From CAZTWC01 sp964617105 [NCBI: uncultured Myxococcia bacterium] (GTDB lineage Bacteria > CAZTWC01), in assembly GCA_964617105.1 (NCBI GenBank), contig CAZTWC010000078.1:1-13746 (forward strand): a DNA stretch of 13,746 nucleotides. Direction: 5' to 3'. Positions 7,664-13,746 of the stretch are shown here, one piece after another. Made by a program: the position numbers and the translations under genes. The notes under the pieces were generated by a model that saw only the letters and a list, made by a program, of their open reading frames with translations, searched no databases and had not been told where the DNA came from. How positions within the stretch are numbered: the stretch's first letter is position 1; every line of letters begins with the position of its first letter.

Positions 7664-8450
7664 AGAAAAATCGACCTACCTGATCAGGAGCATGGCTGTC
7701 TGAACCCAATAATATCCCCACTTTTTTCTTTAGTATTTGCTGCAGTATGGCATTGCAGGGGTACTGTTCCTGGCGGTGAATAAAGCCGGAGGTGTTTATT
7801 TCGACCATTATCCCCCTGGTGACGATTTTATCCAGTATTTTTTCTACCAACTTCCAAATCTCCAGGGTGATTTGGCTTTCTTGGTTCATATTTAAGGGCA
7901 AAGACTTGCCTATAATGTCCAAATGGCAGAGAAAATCGGGTTTAATCACCTCAATCCCTTCCAGGAGGGCTTGATAATAGTTTTTAGCCAGGTCTAAATG
8001 ATCCTGCTGGCAGAGTATCTCTTTTCTTTCTGGGTGATTGCAACAGACATTGAGATCAAAGGGCTTTGCCGGAATATAGTGGTAAGAGAGGGCAATAGCA
8101 TCCCATGGTCTGGAGTTGATGATCTCTCTAAGATAGGGGTGATTATCAGGACTGCGGTTATATCCCACCTCCAGGCCCAGTCCGATTTTTACCAGATGCC
8201 CATATTTATCTTGTAGTCGGCATCCCTCTTTAAAGTATAGGGAAAATTCTGGTGTATTCAGCCAGTTTTTCCGGTGATAATTTACCCCTGATTCCAGGTG
8301 AGCCAAAAACAGCACCTGGGTTAATCCTTTAGTTATGGCAGCCTGGATATAGTTCTCCATCTCTCCTTTAGCATGCCCGCAAAACTTTGTATGCAGGTGG
8401 CAGTCTGCCTTAACCAGTTTTTCCGGTTTGTTGGGCCAGGTTAATTTCAT
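7626..8450 (-). CDS. PHP-domain phosphatase, histidinol-phosphatase (HisJ/HisK) type
   Basis: This 274-residue metal-dependent phosphoesterase is of the PHP superfamily. The metal ligands expected for the family are visible: DCHLH (16-20), CGHAKG (24-29), H51, E94 in GLEVG, H124 in SYHY, CHLD (175-178) and GSDSH (249-253). These match the monofunctional histidinol-phosphate phosphatase branch (hydrolysis of L-histidinol phosphate in histidine synthesis), and the length fits. No other his gene is nearby, so a different phosphorylated substrate is possible. The ATG overlaps the stop of the PLP enzyme gene (ATGA) and has no clear ribosome site of its own, so translation is probably coupled. The 3' end runs 38 bases into the convergent adenosyltransferase gene. 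Confidence 0.85.
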   Translation of the reverse strand: MKLTWPNKPEKLVKADCHLHTKFCGHAKGEMENYIQAAITKGLTQVLFLAHLESGVNYHRKNWLNTPEFSLYFKEGCRLQDKYGHLVKIGLGLEVGYNRSPDNHPYLREIINSRPWDAIALSYHYIPAKPFDLNVCCNHPERKEILCQQDHLDLAKNYYQALLEGIEVIKPDFLCHLDIIGKSLPLNMNQESQITLEIWKLVEKILDKIVTRGIMVEINTSGFIHRQEQYPCNAILQQILKKKVGILLGSDSHAPDQVGRFFSTSQSLIWPEHP

Positions 8451-9907
8451 AGGGTTTCAACTTTTTGATTGAACTCTTCTATTAGCTGGTCTAATTGGGG
8501 GGCAATACCGAATAACTGTTCCCAGAAATCGGGATCCCACAGTTGGTTCAGTTCTTCAACCCTTTTGCCTTGCTGTTCTACCCAGGTAAAGTATTTCAGA
8601 TTGTGCAACTTCTTTTGGTCATAGTAATTCAACTCCTGCAGATGGTCGGTGCCAGTTCCCATCAGGTAGCGCTCATAGCATCTTAAAGATTGCTCTGAAC
8701 TGTAGTTGCCAAGGTTGTCGTTCATCTCGTTAATCCGCGATTTGTACATATCTGCGGAATCGGTAAACACGGTAAAGATAATATCTTTTTGGTTGAATTC
8801 AAAATATTTTGCCAATTTGATAGAGGTTAACAGGTTGCAGATACTGGAGATACCCATTAAAGGAAGTTGCTCAACCAGTTTGGCATCCAAACCCATCTCC
8901 TCTTTAAGAGTTTTTTGCCCCGCATCTTCGTTGAATAACCTCAATATTTCCATGCAGTCCTGGTCATCTATTGCCACCACCATATCGGTATTGCGCAGGT
9001 TGTGGATCCAGGGGATATGTTTATCGCCTATCCCTTCGATTCGGTGTCCGCCAAACCCGTTTAACAACAGGGTAGGGCACTGTAAGGCTTCAGAAACAGC
9101 CACCTTTAGATGGGGAAACTGGGTACGAAGATAATCACCACAGGCCACAGTGCCGGCGGATCCAGTGGCAGAGACAAAAGCAGAAAATCTTCCCGGCCGG
9201 TCGTCAGAGGTCAGGTCATAAAAGAGTTCCTCCATGGCGCTGCCGGTAACCTGGTAATGCCAGAGGGCGTTGCCAAACTCCTCAAATTGGTTGAAGATAA
9301 CGCAATCTGACCTGGTATCCTTGATCTCCCAGCATTTGTCGTAGATCTCCTTGACATTGCTTTCGCAACCCGGGGTGGCAATAACTTCAGCGCCAATACT
9401 TTTAAGCCATTCAAATCTCTCCCGGCTCATCTCTTCCGGCAGGATAGCCACCGATGGGGTGGACAGTAGCGCGCAATCAAAGGCTCCTCCCCGGCAGTAA
9501 TTACCTGTTGATGGCCAGACCGCTTTTTGGTTGGCAGAATCGAATTGCCCGGTAACCAGCCGGGGCACCAGGCATCCGTATGCTGCTCCCACTTTATGGG
9601 CACCAGTGGGAAACCATTTGCCGGTTAGTCCGATAATCCGGCAGGGTACACCGCTTAACTCCGAAGGGATCTCCAGGTAATTTACTCCGGCAAACAGCCC
9701 GCTGTCAGCATGGTTTTTCCAGGTGATTCGAAATAGGTTTAAAGGGTTTATGTCCCAAAGGCCCACTTCCGGCAGTTTGGCCTTAATGGATTCGGGGATT
9801 TTGGTTGGATCTTTTTGCTGGGCCAAAGTCGGCAAAACAATGTTGGCATCCTGGCAGCGTTTGAGGTTGCGTTCCAGAACTGGTGGGTTTATTTCTAGTG
9901 AGATCAT
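8447..9907 (-). CDS. PLP-dependent fold-type II enzyme (TrpB/cysteine-synthase superfamily), reaction unknown
   Basis: This 486-residue enzyme belongs to the tryptophan synthase beta superfamily. The Schiff-base lysine is probably K105 in PTGAHKVGAAYG, a context like the TGAHK of TrpB. The substrate/carboxylate loop STGN (133-136) is more like cysteine synthases. A glycine/serine phosphate-binding loop, ATGSAGT, lies at 247-253. FTDSADMYKSR (381-391) and a long C-terminal extension (about 395-486) have no counterpart in 310-residue cysteine synthases, and the total length is nearer to threonine or cysteate synthases. It should catalyse beta-replacement or beta-elimination on an amino acid, but I cannot name the substrate. 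It is not recognisable as TrpB, CysK or ThrC. The gene follows cutA by seven bases; the nearest purine-rich site (AGGGA, plus 9920-9924) is rather far from the ATG. It overlaps the PHP gene by ATGA. Confidence 0.85.
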   Translation of the reverse strand: MISLEINPPVLERNLKRCQDANIVLPTLAQQKDPTKIPESIKAKLPEVGLWDINPLNLFRITWKNHADSGLFAGVNYLEIPSELSGVPCRIIGLTGKWFPTGAHKVGAAYGCLVPRLVTGQFDSANQKAVWPSTGNYCRGGAFDCALLSTPSVAILPEEMSRERFEWLKSIGAEVIATPGCESNVKEIYDKCWEIKDTRSDCVIFNQFEEFGNALWHYQVTGSAMEELFYDLTSDDRPGRFSAFVSATGSAGTVACGDYLRTQFPHLKVAVSEALQCPTLLLNGFGGHRIEGIGDKHIPWIHNLRNTDMVVAIDDQDCMEILRLFNEDAGQKTLKEEMGLDAKLVEQLPLMGISSICNLLTSIKLAKYFEFNQKDIIFTVFTDSADMYKSRINEMNDNLGNYSSEQSLRCYERYLMGTGTDHLQELNYYDQKKLHNLKYFTWVEQQGKRVEELNQLWDPDFWEQLFGIAPQLDQLIEEFNQKVETL

Positions 9908-9914
9908 TTTTTAT

Positions 9915-10238
9915 TTACTTCCCTGTAGTATTTTGGCTTATCCATTCCAGATAAAGTGAGTTTCCTTGTTTTATATCCAGGGAGATCACTTCCGGCACTT
10001 CATAGGGATGTATTTTTCGTATTTCCCGCCGAATAGAGGCAAATAGGGCTTCCCGGGTTTTTACCATCAGGAGCACCTCTTCTTCCTGGCAGATTTTTTC
10101 TTGCCACCTATAGATAGATTTGATGGCCGGGACAATATTTACACACGCCGCTAAATGGTTTTCTACTAGATGGTTAGCGATATCTTGCCCCTTCTCGTCA
10201 TTGGGCGCTGTGATTAGGACCACAATATATTTATCCAT
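9915..10238 (-). CDS. cutA: CutA1-like divalent-cation tolerance protein
   Basis: This 107-residue small soluble protein matches the CutA1 family along its full length. Hallmarks are the N-terminal strand VVLITAPND (6-14), LAACVNIVP (29-37) with its conserved cysteine C32, the SIYRWQEKI stretch (41-49), KTREA (60-64) and the HPYEVPEVI motif (77-85). CutA1 proteins form very stable trimers. They were linked to copper tolerance in E. coli, but the molecular role is unsettled. The ATG has a strong TAGGGGG ribosome site five bases upstream (plus 10244-10250). It is the first gene of the minus-strand unit cutA/PLP enzyme/PHP phosphatase and is preceded by a hairpin and a predicted promoter. Confidence 0.95.
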   Translation of the reverse strand: MDKYIVVLITAPNDEKGQDIANHLVENHLAACVNIVPAIKSIYRWQEKICQEEEVLLMVKTREALFASIRREIRKIHPYEVPEVISLDIKQGNSLYLEWISQNTTGK

Positions 10239-10266
10239 TATTACCCCCTAAATTTTATCTAAATCT

Positions 10267-10292
10267 CGAAAACTACTTAAATAGAGTTTTCG
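10267..10292. promoter_or_regulatory. Inverted repeat in the cutA leader
   Basis: Perfect 8-base arms CGAAAACT (10267-10274) and AGTTTTCG (10285-10292) enclose ten AT-rich bases. It lies between the predicted cutA -10 box and the cutA start, so it could be an operator or a leader hairpin. No T-run follows in the direction of transcription, which argues against a terminator or attenuator. Confidence 0.45.
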
Positions 10293-10303
10293 TCCGGATA
10301 TTA

Positions 10304-10332
10304 ACTATACAAGATTGTATTTTGAATTGCAA
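10304..10332 (-). promoter_or_regulatory. Sigma-70-like promoter for the cutA unit
   Basis: On the minus strand, TTGCAA (plus 10327-10332) and TATAGT (plus 10304-10309, five of six) are 17 bases apart. The cutA start is 66 bases beyond the -10 box, leaving a leader of about 60 bases that contains the 10267-10292 inverted repeat. Prediction only. Confidence 0.5.
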
Positions 10333-10370
10333 TAGATGTAAATTAGAGTTCTATTTCGGAGTGAAATTAG

Positions 10371-10399
10371 TTGACTTTTACTGGTAATTTTGTTAAATA
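10371..10399 (+). promoter_or_regulatory. Possible promoter for the STAS-like gene
   Basis: TTGACT (10371-10376, five of six) is followed 17 bases later by TAAATA (10394-10399). A TG two bases before the -10 box gives an extended -10 element. The -10 match itself is poor. The gene start lies about 65 bases downstream across very A/T-rich DNA (10377-10440), where runs of A and T make other -10 choices possible. Confidence 0.35.
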
Positions 10400-10463
10400 T
10401 AAAAATGTTTTTCTGCAATAAAAAAAACAAAAATATCAGGTAATACACAAAGGGTTTGTAACC

Positions 10464-10970
10464 ATGGAAGAAGTAATAATTAAGCGGATGAAAGGTGTCC
10501 AGGTTGAAGTCTTTCATCGAATGGATAAAGTGGTGGTAATGGTAAGCGGCTCTTTTGATGAATACTGCAATTTTGACGATGTTGATCTCGATATCCAGAT
10601 GAAGGTAGATGTCAATTTGAAAAATGTGACCTTCATTAATTCACCAGGGGTTAGAAACTGGATCAATTTTATTCATGATGTTAGCCTGTCAAGAGAAGTT
10701 ACTTTTGTGGAATGCCCAACCATTGTTATGGAACAATTTTTTATGATCTACGACTTTGGAGGTAAAGGGGAAATTAAAACTTTCTATGTTCCTTACTATT
10801 GCTCCAAGTGCGATGAAAGTAGCGAAATATTAGTGTTATCAGAAGATTATCTGAAAGAGAAAATAGATTTGGAAGATATGGGTGTAAAATGTAGCAAGTG
10901 TAACGAACCCATGGAGATCGAGGAAGAAATCGATAAATATGAAATGTTATTTGAAGAGGTTAATATTTAA
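10464..10970 (+). CDS. STAS-like domain protein with a C-terminal zinc ribbon
   Basis: This small acidic cytosolic protein has 168 residues. The first about 105 residues have the strand/helix rhythm of a STAS (anti-sigma-factor-antagonist-like) fold. VNLKNVTFINSPGVRNWINF (50-69) aligns with the region that in SpoIIAA carries the phosphorylated serine (consensus DSSG); here it is N59-S60-P61-G62, so the phosphoacceptor context is altered. The C-terminal part carries a four-cysteine zinc-binding site, C113/C116 and C143/C146, both as CSKC, separated by 26 residues. AAAGGG at about 10449-10454 serves as ribosome site for the ATG. It has its own promoter region and no obvious partner kinase or phosphatase within the window. 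The likely role is a protein-interaction module in a signalling pathway; the partner is unknown. Confidence 0.75.
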   Translation: MEEVIIKRMKGVQVEVFHRMDKVVVMVSGSFDEYCNFDDVDLDIQMKVDVNLKNVTFINSPGVRNWINFIHDVSLSREVTFVECPTIVMEQFFMIYDFGGKGEIKTFYVPYYCSKCDESSEILVLSEDYLKEKIDLEDMGVKCSKCNEPMEIEEEIDKYEMLFEEVNI

Positions 10971-11122
10971 CTAATTCCTGAACGGCAACTAACTAGTTCC
11001 CGGGCCTCCAACAATAGATAACGCTCCTTTGGAATCTCATCTTAAGAATCCCGCCTTTTCATAAAAGTTTTGGAAATAAACTTCCTTTCGAATTTTAGAA
11101 GCCACAAATATTTTTTACCATC

Positions 11123-11128
11123 AGGGAG
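11123..11128 (+). promoter_or_regulatory. Ribosome-binding site that fixes the proC GTG start
   Basis: AGGGAG ends eight bases before GTG at 11137. No in-frame ATG lies between this site and the Rossmann glycine motif, so GTG is the start. The preceding gap 10971-11122 holds no recognised gene or convincing terminator. Confidence 0.7.
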
Positions 11129-11136
11129 ACAACCAG

Positions 11137-11967
11137 GTGACATTAAACAATAGTATTCTAGGCATAATTGGTTCTGGTAATATTGGTGCTGCTATTGCCA
11201 AGGGTTTAATCAACGCAGATATAATGCATCCTACCCGGATTTGGCTGGCTGATGTGAGGACCAAGCACCTGCAAGGATTGGGCGATAAGTTGGGAGTGAA
11301 CATTACTGCTGACAATAGAGAGGTGGCCCAAAAGTCTGATATTTTAATAGTGGCTGTAAAACCGCAGATAATTCATCGAGTTTTACAAGAGATTTCTGAT
11401 ATAATAGATGACGGCAAGTTAGTTATATCGGTTGCTGCTGGAGTGAGTTCACAAGATCTGGAAAGGATATTGGGAAAAGATGTCAGAGTAATCAGGACTA
11501 TGCCCAATACACCTCTTTTAGTGCAGCACGGATGTACTGCTTTGGCAATAGGAGGTCATGCTGAGGAGGAGGATCTGGCCAGGGCTCGGGCTATATTTGA
11601 TTCAGTAGGTAAGACTTACCTGGTGGATGAGTCGTTGATGGATGCGGTTACCGGCTTGTCGGGTTCTGGTCCATCTTATGTGTTTTTGATTATAGACGCC
11701 TTAGCTGACGCGGGAGTAAAAGTTGGGCTTCCCCGCTACCTGTCTCTGGAGATGGCGGCGGAAACAGTATTGGGTTCGGTTAAACTGCTGATAGAAACAC
11801 GTCAGCATCCTGGAGTATTAAAAGATATGGTTACCTCGCCTGGTGGTACTGCCATTACCGGTCTGCATACCCTGGAGGACGGAGGGTTGAGGACTACCAT
11901 TATAAATGCGGTGGAGGCTGCAACCAACCGCTCTGAAGTATTAGGTAAGAAATTTAGCTCAACCTGA
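11137..11967 (+). CDS. proC: Pyrroline-5-carboxylate reductase
   Basis: This 276-residue cytosolic enzyme reduces 1-pyrroline-5-carboxylate to L-proline with NAD(P)H, the last step of proline synthesis. The N-terminal Rossmann motif GIIGSGNIG (9-17) is followed by AVKPQ (73-77) and VRVIRTMPNTP (116-126). GLSGSGPSY (173-181) and the C-terminal P5CR signature around TSPGGTAITGLHTLEDGG (233-250), ending NRSEVLG, are all intact. The length is standard for the family. It starts at GTG with a good AGGGAG ribosome site. The aminotransferase gene follows 73 bp later on the same strand, with a short run of CATCAAATC/CCAAATCATC-like direct repeats between them, so co-transcription is plausible. No proA or proB is present in the window. 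Confidence 0.97.
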   Translation: MTLNNSILGIIGSGNIGAAIAKGLINADIMHPTRIWLADVRTKHLQGLGDKLGVNITADNREVAQKSDILIVAVKPQIIHRVLQEISDIIDDGKLVISVAAGVSSQDLERILGKDVRVIRTMPNTPLLVQHGCTALAIGGHAEEEDLARARAIFDSVGKTYLVDESLMDAVTGLSGSGPSYVFLIIDALADAGVKVGLPRYLSLEMAAETVLGSVKLLIETRQHPGVLKDMVTSPGGTAITGLHTLEDGGLRTTIINAVEAATNRSEVLGKKFSST

Positions 11968-12040
11968 ATGAACAACAAACCATCAAATCACCAAATCATC
12001 ACTTAATGGTATATTGGTCGGATAATAAAGGGATTATTGT

Positions 12041-13207
12041 ATGAGGGAATTTCATATTATTAAGCGGCTGCCGCCTTATGTTTTCAACACCATCAATCAG
12101 ATAAAATACCAAAAACGGAAACAAGGGGAGGATATAATTGATCTCGGTATGGGTAATCCAGACCAGGCCACCCCAGCGCCGATTGTAGAGAAATTGTGTG
12201 AGGCGGTTAAGGATGGCAGAAATCACCGTTACTCCATGTCCCGGGGAATTCCCAAACTTCGGTTGGCAATAACTGATTGGTATAAGCGCCGTTTTAATGT
12301 AGAACTCGATCCAGAAACCGAAGCCGTTGCCACCATTGGGTCCAAAGAGGGGCTATCCCATTTGCTGATGGCCATGTTAGCCCCGGGAGACGTGGTGTTG
12401 GTGCCCAATCCTACCTATCCTATCCATCTTTATGGAGTGATAATTGCTGGCGGTCATTTGTGCAGCGTTCCTCTGCAGCAGGATGATGATTTTTTCGAGT
12501 CCCTAACACGGGCATACCAGGAGATTTGGCCTCGAGCCACCATGTTGATGATCAGTTTCCCTCACAATCCCACCACTGCGGTAACTGACTTGGAATTTAT
12601 GGAAAAGGTGGTGCAGTTCGCCTTGGAGCACAATATTATTGTGGTGCATGATTTCGCTTATGCAGAGTTGTGTTTCGATGGATATAAACCGCCCAGTATA
12701 ATGCAGGTCAAAGATGCTAAAAAGTGTTGCCTGGAGGTTTATTCTCTCTCCAAGAGTTATAATATGCCCGGCTGGCGGGTGGGGTTCTGCGTGGGTTCAC
12801 CAGAGTTGGTAAATGCCTTGACCCGCTTGAAGAGTTATCTGGATTACGGTATCTTTCAGCCTATCCAAATTGCTTCAATCATCGCCCTCAATCAGTGCGA
12901 TTCTTATGTTCAAGTTATAAAAGATCTTTATCAGGACAGGCGCGATACGGTAATTTCCGGATTGAATCGTCTGGGGTGGGAGGTGCCGTCTCCCAAGGGA
13001 ACTATGTTTGTATGGGCTCGGATTCCAGAGCAATACCGGCATTTGGGTTCCATGGGTTTTTCCCAATTGCTGTTGGAGGAAGCCAAAGTAGCGGTCAGTC
13101 CGGGTATTGGGTTTGGTGATATGGGAGATCAGTATATCAGGATAGCCCTTTGTGAGAATGAGCACCGAATCCGTCAGGCTATCAGAGGACTGAGGAAGAT
13201 ATTTTAA
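12041..13207 (+). CDS. PLP-dependent aminotransferase, AlaC/YfdZ-like (class I/II)
   Basis: This 388-residue fold-type I aminotransferase has the expected active site. PLP lysine K238 is in [12 protein letters not shown] (235-246), N176 is in FPHNP, D204 in VVHDFAY, Y126 in NPTYP, and the carboxylate-binding R367 is in [15 protein letters not shown] (100-108) is typical of the AlaC/YfdZ group, which converts pyruvate and glutamate to alanine and 2-oxoglutarate. Related members act on methionine or LL-diaminopimelate, so the exact substrate is not certain. AAGGGA at 12028-12033 lies seven bases before the ATG. It follows proC in the same direction. Downstream I see no continuation of the operon; the next DNA is a gene remnant on the opposite strand. 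Confidence 0.93.
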   Translation: MREFHIIKRLPPYVFNTINQIKYQKRKQGEDIIDLGMGNPDQATPAPIVEKLCEAVKDGRNHRYSMSRGIPKLRLAITDWYKRRFNVELDPETEAVATIGSKEGLSHLLMAMLAPGDVVLVPNPTYPIHLYGVIIAGGHLCSVPLQQDDDFFESLTRAYQEIWPRATMLMISFPHNPTTAVTDLEFMEKVVQFALEHNIIVVHDFAYAELCFDGYKPPSIMQVKDAKKCCLEVYSLSKSYNMPGWRVGFCVGSPELVNALTRLKSYLDYGIFQPIQIASIIALNQCDSYVQVIKDLYQDRRDTVISGLNRLGWEVPSPKGTMFVWARIPEQYRHLGSMGFSQLLLEEAKVAVSPGIGFGDMGDQYIRIALCENEHRIRQAIRGLRKIF

Positions 13208-13236
13208 TATTTGCATTGATGGGCAACTTAACCGAT

Positions 13237-13270
13237 CAGACTCCGGCTATCTACTACCCGGAGCAATCTG
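13237..13270 (+). terminator. Possible weak stem-loop terminator after the aminotransferase gene
   Basis: CAGACTCCGG (13237-13246) can pair with CCGGAG (13258-13263) and, past a three-base bulge, TCTG (13267-13270). A second outer pair, ATTGATG (13215-13221) with CATCAAT (13274-13280), is followed by TTTT. The T-run is short and the stem lies inside remnant coding DNA of the other strand, so it may be coincidental. Confidence 0.25.
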
Positions 13271-13552
13271 TTTCATCAATTTTACCATTGCAGTTGTTGT
13301 CCAGTCCATCAGCGCATATCTCTTTCATACCCGGATTTATCGGTTGTCATCTTTGCAGTCTGTGCCGCCAGAGATCTTTGAGGCATATCCATCCTTATCA
13401 GCATCTACACCATCTATGCCGTCACAGTTGTTGTCAATACCCTGAGAATAAACAGTGGCGTATTTGAGTTTTTCATTTGTTCTATTGTAATAACTGATAT
13501 GAACCTGGCCGGTCTCAGGCGAGCGCCAGATTTTTAGCCAGTTGCCTGAGAC
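13254..13552 (-). pseudogene. Frameshifted remnant of a secreted protein: HISYY repeat plus MopE-type metal-binding motif
   Basis: On the minus strand an open frame runs from 13552 to a TAA at 13337-13339. It includes TGQVHISYYN and EKLKYATVY, the signature of a repeat common in large bacterial surface proteins. It then reads GIDNNCDGIDG, VDADKDGYAS and GGTDCKDDN, the Asp-rich pattern of MopE-like putative metal-binding motifs. Right after the break, the neighbouring frame continues the same motif: INPGMKEICADGLDNNCNGK, then IDETDCSG and a TAG stop (13254-13256). A single-base loss near 13340-13343 explains the shift. Upstream a TAG at 13553-13555 closes the frame and no start codon is present, so only a C-terminal fragment survives. 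The intact ancestor was probably a long exported calcium-binding surface protein. The motif match is from memory of the families. Confidence 0.75.
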
Positions 13553-13553
13553 C
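13511..13553. repeat. 10-bp-arm inverted repeat at the 5' edge of the remnant gene
   Basis: GGTCTCAGGC (13511-13520) and GCCTGAGACC (13544-13553) are perfect reverse complements around 23 bases. The outer arm coincides with the point where the remnant reading frame is closed by a stop. It may be a scar of a small rearrangement or a stem-loop; nothing in the sequence decides which. Confidence 0.6.
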
Positions 13554-13626
13554 TAAAACTCCAATAAAAACAATTATAGCAAATCTTAATAGATTTTATC
13601 GATGTCAGCAAAAAGTATTAACTCGT

Positions 13627-13727
13627 GACGAATTAACCAGGTTCATGCCGCGAAGGCAGGTTTGTCATTTTAGGATCCAAGCATTTGCCATTAAAAACGT
13701 TAAGAATTTCAAACCTGGTTAATCGTC
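13627..13727. repeat. About 100-bp element bounded by imperfect terminal inverted repeats
   Basis: The left end (13627-13643, GACGAATTAACCAGGTT) matches the reverse complement of the right end (13712-13727) with one base inserted; the inner 12 bases are perfect. An internal hairpin TGCC-GCGAA-GGCA lies just inside the left arm. The interior is non-coding. It could be a MITE-like or REP-like dispersed element, or a structured RNA. No clear target-site duplication is seen, and the window ends 19 bases beyond it. Confidence 0.55.
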
Positions 13728-13746
13728 GGGCTACTGATCGCTAATT

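Larger units (their letters stand above)
13208..13746. other. Gene-free right end
   Basis: This stretch of about 540 bases holds no intact gene. It contains the weak stem-loop, the minus-strand gene remnant, the inverted repeat at 13511-13553, an AT-rich spacer (13554-13620) and the 100-bp palindromic element. The spacer has a 6-bp-arm inverted repeat (AAATCT/AGATTT, 13581-13596) and, on the minus strand, an extended -10-like TGCTATAAT (13573-13581). It looks like a decaying intergenic region. Confidence 0.6.

Noticed and set aside
8706-9134. 142-codon plus-strand frame opposite the PLP enzyme
   Set aside because: It lies fully antisense to conserved PLP enzyme coding sequence; no ribosome site or recognisable domain.
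10971-11122. Possible terminator or small RNA between the STAS-like gene and proC
   Set aside because: Only short palindromes are present (AACTAGTT, GGAA-ATAAAC-TTCC), with no stem followed by a T-run and no tRNA or riboswitch pattern.
13216-13467. 83-codon plus-strand frame after the aminotransferase gene
   Set aside because: Its His/Cys/Ser-rich product is the antisense of Asp/Asn-rich MopE-type codons, which make biological sense only on the minus strand.

Overview
The window looks like a chromosomal segment of an anaerobic or metabolically versatile bacterium. No phage, plasmid, IS or CRISPR genes are visible. The domain styles suggest a Desulfobacterota-like (deltaproteobacterial) lineage: a zinc-ribbon/class III cyclase/AAA/TPR giant, a POT-like MFS carrier of a type I associate with that group, a MopE/HISYY surface-protein remnant, and dispersed hairpin repeats. 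This is inference; no rRNA or marker gene is present to fix the taxonomy. Intergenic DNA is AT-rich and gene bodies are of medium GC.

Layout, left to right. (a) 1-226: non-coding repeat DNA, with a 61-bp hairpin repeat and four copies of a 24-bp tandem repeat. (b) 227-2624, minus strand: a short-chain dehydrogenase followed by an MFS transporter, probably one transcript. (c) 2625-2826: a divergent promoter region. (d) 2827-7663, plus strand: a tight unit made of a 1176-residue signalling protein (double zinc ribbon, class IIIb-like adenylate cyclase, STAND-type ATPase, TPR repeats), a four-helix membrane protein that overlaps it by ATGA, and a corrinoid adenosyltransferase that starts at TTG five bases later. 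(e) 7626-10238, minus strand: a second tight unit, cutA, then a TrpB/cysteine-synthase-fold PLP enzyme, then a PHP-domain phosphatase; its 3' end overlaps the adenosyltransferase gene by 38 bp. (f) 10239-10463: a second divergent promoter region. (g) 10464-13207, plus strand: a STAS-like protein with a zinc ribbon, then proC and an AlaC-type aminotransferase. (h) 13208-13746: no intact gene. It holds a minus-strand, frameshifted remnant of a secreted protein (HISYY repeat plus MopE metal-binding motif), inverted repeats, and an imperfect-palindrome element about 100 bp long.

How the genes may work together: the window is mostly housekeeping and amino-acid metabolism (proC, aminotransferase, PLP enzyme, PHP phosphatase, corrinoid salvage) around one large signalling protein. 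The two least explained units are the cyclase/four-helix membrane protein pair, which resembles a membrane-linked cAMP module, and the cutA/PLP enzyme/PHP trio, whose tight spacing suggests an undescribed metabolic step. I see nothing that is clearly a defence or mobile system.
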